Assembly: GCA_018261905.1 (NCBI GenBank)
Contig: JAGTRU010000005.1
Span: forward strand, 62,001-126,000
Direction: 5' to 3'
DNA: 64,000 nt
DNA from: Pseudomonadota bacterium
GTDB lineage: Bacteria > Pseudomonadota > Gammaproteobacteria > Burkholderiales > Rhodocyclaceae
The translations under genes and the position numbers were made by a program. The notes below the pieces were generated by a model that saw only the letters and a list, made by a program, of their open reading frames with translations, did no database searches and was not told the origin of the DNA. Shown piece by piece: positions 62,303 through 64,000 of this stretch; the stretch's first letter is position 1, and each line of letters starts with the position of its first letter.

Positions 62303-63070
62303 ATGAGGCTAAGCGTACTTGGATGCAGCGGTGGCATAGGGGGGCGGAATCAGCGAACCACGTCGCTGCTGGTCGATCAGGACATCCTGATCGATGCCGG
62401 AACCGGGGTGGCGGACCTCTCGATCGCTGAGTTGGCGGTCATTGATCATGTCTTCCTGACCCACAGCCATCTTGATCATATTGCTTCCTTGCCGCTGATG
62501 ATCGATACGGTTGCCGATCGACGCAATAGACCGCTGACCGTTTATGCCGTCGAGGCCGTCATCACCATCCTGCGCAATCATGTTTTCAACTGGGCAATCT
62601 GGCCCGATTTTTCGGAATTGCCGTCGCCCGATCATCCCTTGTTGCGCTATCAGGCGATCGAACTGGGCCAGACCGTTCAGCTCGACGGCCGCAATGTGAC
62701 GGCCCTGCCGGCCGAACATACGGTGCCCGCGGTCGGCTACTGGATCGACTCGGGGCGGGCAAGCATTGTCTTTTCTGGCGATACCGGGGGGTGCGATGGG
62801 TTCTGGCGAGCCGTCAACCGGATTCACAACCTGCGCTATCTGATCATCGAATGCGCCTTTTCCAATCGCGAGCAGCAATTGGCCGTGATCTCGAAACACC
62901 TCTGTCCGAACATGCTGGTCAAGGAACTGCTCAAGCTCGAGCGGGTCTGTGACATCTACATCACTCACCTGAAGCCGGGGCAGATGGAATTGACCATGGA
63001 AGAAATCGAACGTTGCCTCGGCGACTTCAAGCCAAAAATGCTGCAGAACAATCAGGTTTTCGAGTTCTAG
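62303..63070 (+). CDS. Metallo-beta-lactamase-fold cAMP phosphodiesterase-like protein
   Basis: 255 residues starting MRLSVLGCSGGIGGRNQRTT. Metal motif THSHLDHI (53-60), a further His in LPAEHTVPAVGYW, Asp in FSGDTGGCDGFW and His in ITHLKPGQMELT match the class-II cyclic-nucleotide phosphodiesterase branch of the metallo-beta-lactamase fold. No signal peptide, so cytoplasmic. The cNMP-binding/rhodanese gene begins one base after the stop, implying coupled translation. Hydrolysis of 3',5'-cAMP is the likely activity; other phosphodiesters cannot be excluded. Confidence 0.82.
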   Translation: MRLSVLGCSGGIGGRNQRTTSLLVDQDILIDAGTGVADLSIAELAVIDHVFLTHSHLDHIASLPLMIDTVADRRNRPLTVYAVEAVITILRNHVFNWAIWPDFSELPSPDHPLLRYQAIELGQTVQLDGRNVTALPAEHTVPAVGYWIDSGRASIVFSGDTGGCDGFWRAVNRIHNLRYLIIECAFSNREQQLAVISKHLCPNMLVKELLKLERVCDIYITHLKPGQMELTMEEIERCLGDFKPKMLQNNQVFEF

Positions 63071-63071
63071 C

Positions 63072-64000
63072 ATGAAATTGACGCCCCGCATTCTCGAACG
63101 CCTGGAACCCATTCGCGAGTTGTCGCCTCGTCGCTTGGTGGAAATGGTTGATTTGTGCAAGGTGGAGAGCCATGCCTTGGGCAGCGATCCAATACGTGAC
63201 ATATCAAGGCTCGAGTTCGTCTACCTGCTGGCCGGCGAACTGAAAATTGTTTTGCCCGATGGCAGTTCGCGCCTGCTGGTCGGCGGTTGCGACATCGCCA
63301 ATTGGCCGATCGGCTACAAGACCGTTGTTCCCGTCAGCAGCAAGGCAGTGACGGATGTCGTGTTACTCAGGGTGGAGTTCGATATCCTCGATGTGATGAT
63401 GACCTGGGACCAATTGACCACCTTTGTGGACTTCCACCCGGATGGCGAAGTGCCGGAAGCGGCGGTTGCCCATACCGTGCTCGGGACGTTCAGCGTCCAG
63501 GTGCTGACTTCCGGTGCGCTGGCGCAGTTGCCATCGGCCCATATTCATGAGTTGCTGAAGCGTTTCGTACGGGTCCGCGTCAACAGCGGCCAGGTCATCA
63601 TCAAGGCGGGCGAGCCGGCCAGCGACTATTTCCTGGTCGAGTCCGGCCGTTGCGAAGTGCGCAAGATCATCGGCGGGGTCGATCTGTGCGTCGCCGAACT
63701 AAAGGCCGGGGATGCCTTTGGCGAAGAGGCCCTGATCGCCGAGACGATCAGAAATGCGTCCATCGTCATGAAAAAGGACGGCACATTGCTCCGTCTGGCC
63801 AAGCCGGATTTCGTCGAACTGTTGCAGACGCCTTTGCTGCATGCCATCGATCGCCCCGAAGCGGAGCGCCGGGTGGCCAGCGGCGTGGCCGTCTGGCTGG
63901 ATATTCGCTATCCCGCCGAGTTTGCCGAAGATGGCCTGCCGGGCGCGATCAATCTGCCCCTCAATGAAATCCGCTCGGCCTTCGGCTTGCTCGACAAGCA
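63072..64000 (+). CDS. cNMP-binding and rhodanese domain protein, cut by the window edge
   Basis: 309 residues are visible. Residues about 15-130 form a degenerate cNMP-binding barrel (SRLEFVYLLAGELKIVLPDG). Residues 155-265 form a second, better one (GQVIIKAGEPASDYFLVESG; GDAFGEEALIAETIRNASIV, with FGE intact and an Arg in the cassette). From about 275 a rhodanese domain begins (VAVWLDIRYPAEFAEDGLPG AINLP). The rhodanese Cys loop and any further domains lie beyond the edge. It follows the cAMP phosphodiesterase-like gene after one base, so ligand and hydrolase are probably functionally linked. Confidence 0.82.
   Translation, partial: MKLTPRILERLEPIRELSPRRLVEMVDLCKVESHALGSDPIRDISRLEFVYLLAGELKIVLPDGSSRLLVGGCDIANWPIGYKTVVPVSSKAVTDVVLLRVEFDILDVMMTWDQLTTFVDFHPDGEVPEAAVAHTVLGTFSVQVLTSGALAQLPSAHIHELLKRFVRVRVNSGQVIIKAGEPASDYFLVESGRCEVRKIIGGVDLCVAELKAGDAFGEEALIAETIRNASIVMKKDGTLLRLAKPDFVELLQTPLLHAIDRPEAERRVASGVAVWLDIRYPAEFAEDGLPGAINLPLNEIRSAFGLLDK

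Overview
The window looks like a chromosomal segment of a high-GC betaproteobacterium. Gene content (a PaaN-type aldehyde dehydrogenase, LivHMGF, a stressosome, many c-di-GMP, haemerythrin and two-partner-secretion genes) points to Rhodocyclales, in the neighbourhood of Dechloromonas/Azonexus. That placement is inferred from gene content, not from a marker gene. I found no rRNA, tRNA, CRISPR array, intact insertion sequence or phage; one short transposase remnant is present.

1-6.2 kb: phenylacetate catabolism. A minus-strand paaN-paaG-paaH run leaves the window at the left edge, with long inverted repeats between its genes. It diverges from a plus-strand diiron oxygenase and [2Fe-2S]/flavin reductase pair of unknown substrate. 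6.2-11.7 kb: a minus-strand cluster of a signal-less subtilisin, three related uncharacterised proteins and a coiled-coil/helix-hairpin-helix protein. 12-16.1 kb: a livHMGF transporter operon. Its last ATPase is fused to an N-terminal haemerythrin domain, and its promoter carries the same CGATAC/GTATCG sites as the paa promoters.

16-22 kb: an unknown protein, a YgjP-like peptidase, a Cro/CI-type regulator with a 13-bp palindromic operator, dbpA with a small basic partner, and a FIST sensor. 22.3-29.2 kb: a stressosome operon (globin-RsbR, RsbS, RsbT, RsbX) whose last gene is a PAS-GGDEF-EAL protein, meeting a second PAS-GGDEF-EAL gene end to end. 29.4-37.1 kb: cysDN, sodC, fumC, a DUF2789 protein, a response regulator with a bacteriohaemerythrin, and ycaO. 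37.3-43.3 kb: a CBS-PAS-GAF protein translationally coupled to a large hybrid histidine kinase.

43.5-50 kb: a fusion of cNMP-binding, acetate kinase and PduL phosphotransacylase domains (a whole acetyl-CoA to acetate plus ATP pathway in one chain); then argC, a CDF metal exporter, a c-di-GMP-I riboswitch with no evident target gene, cytochrome b561 and a dihaem peroxidase. 50.5-64 kb: a 2846-residue secreted exoprotein, a double-FecR protein and its TpsB transporter, followed by a cAMP-phosphodiesterase-like enzyme and a cNMP-binding/rhodanese protein cut by the right edge.

Common threads are sensing or use of oxygen (globin, two haemerythrins, diiron oxygenase, peroxidase), cyclic nucleotides (c-di-GMP enzymes and riboswitch; three cNMP-linked genes) and aromatic or acetate carbon flow.
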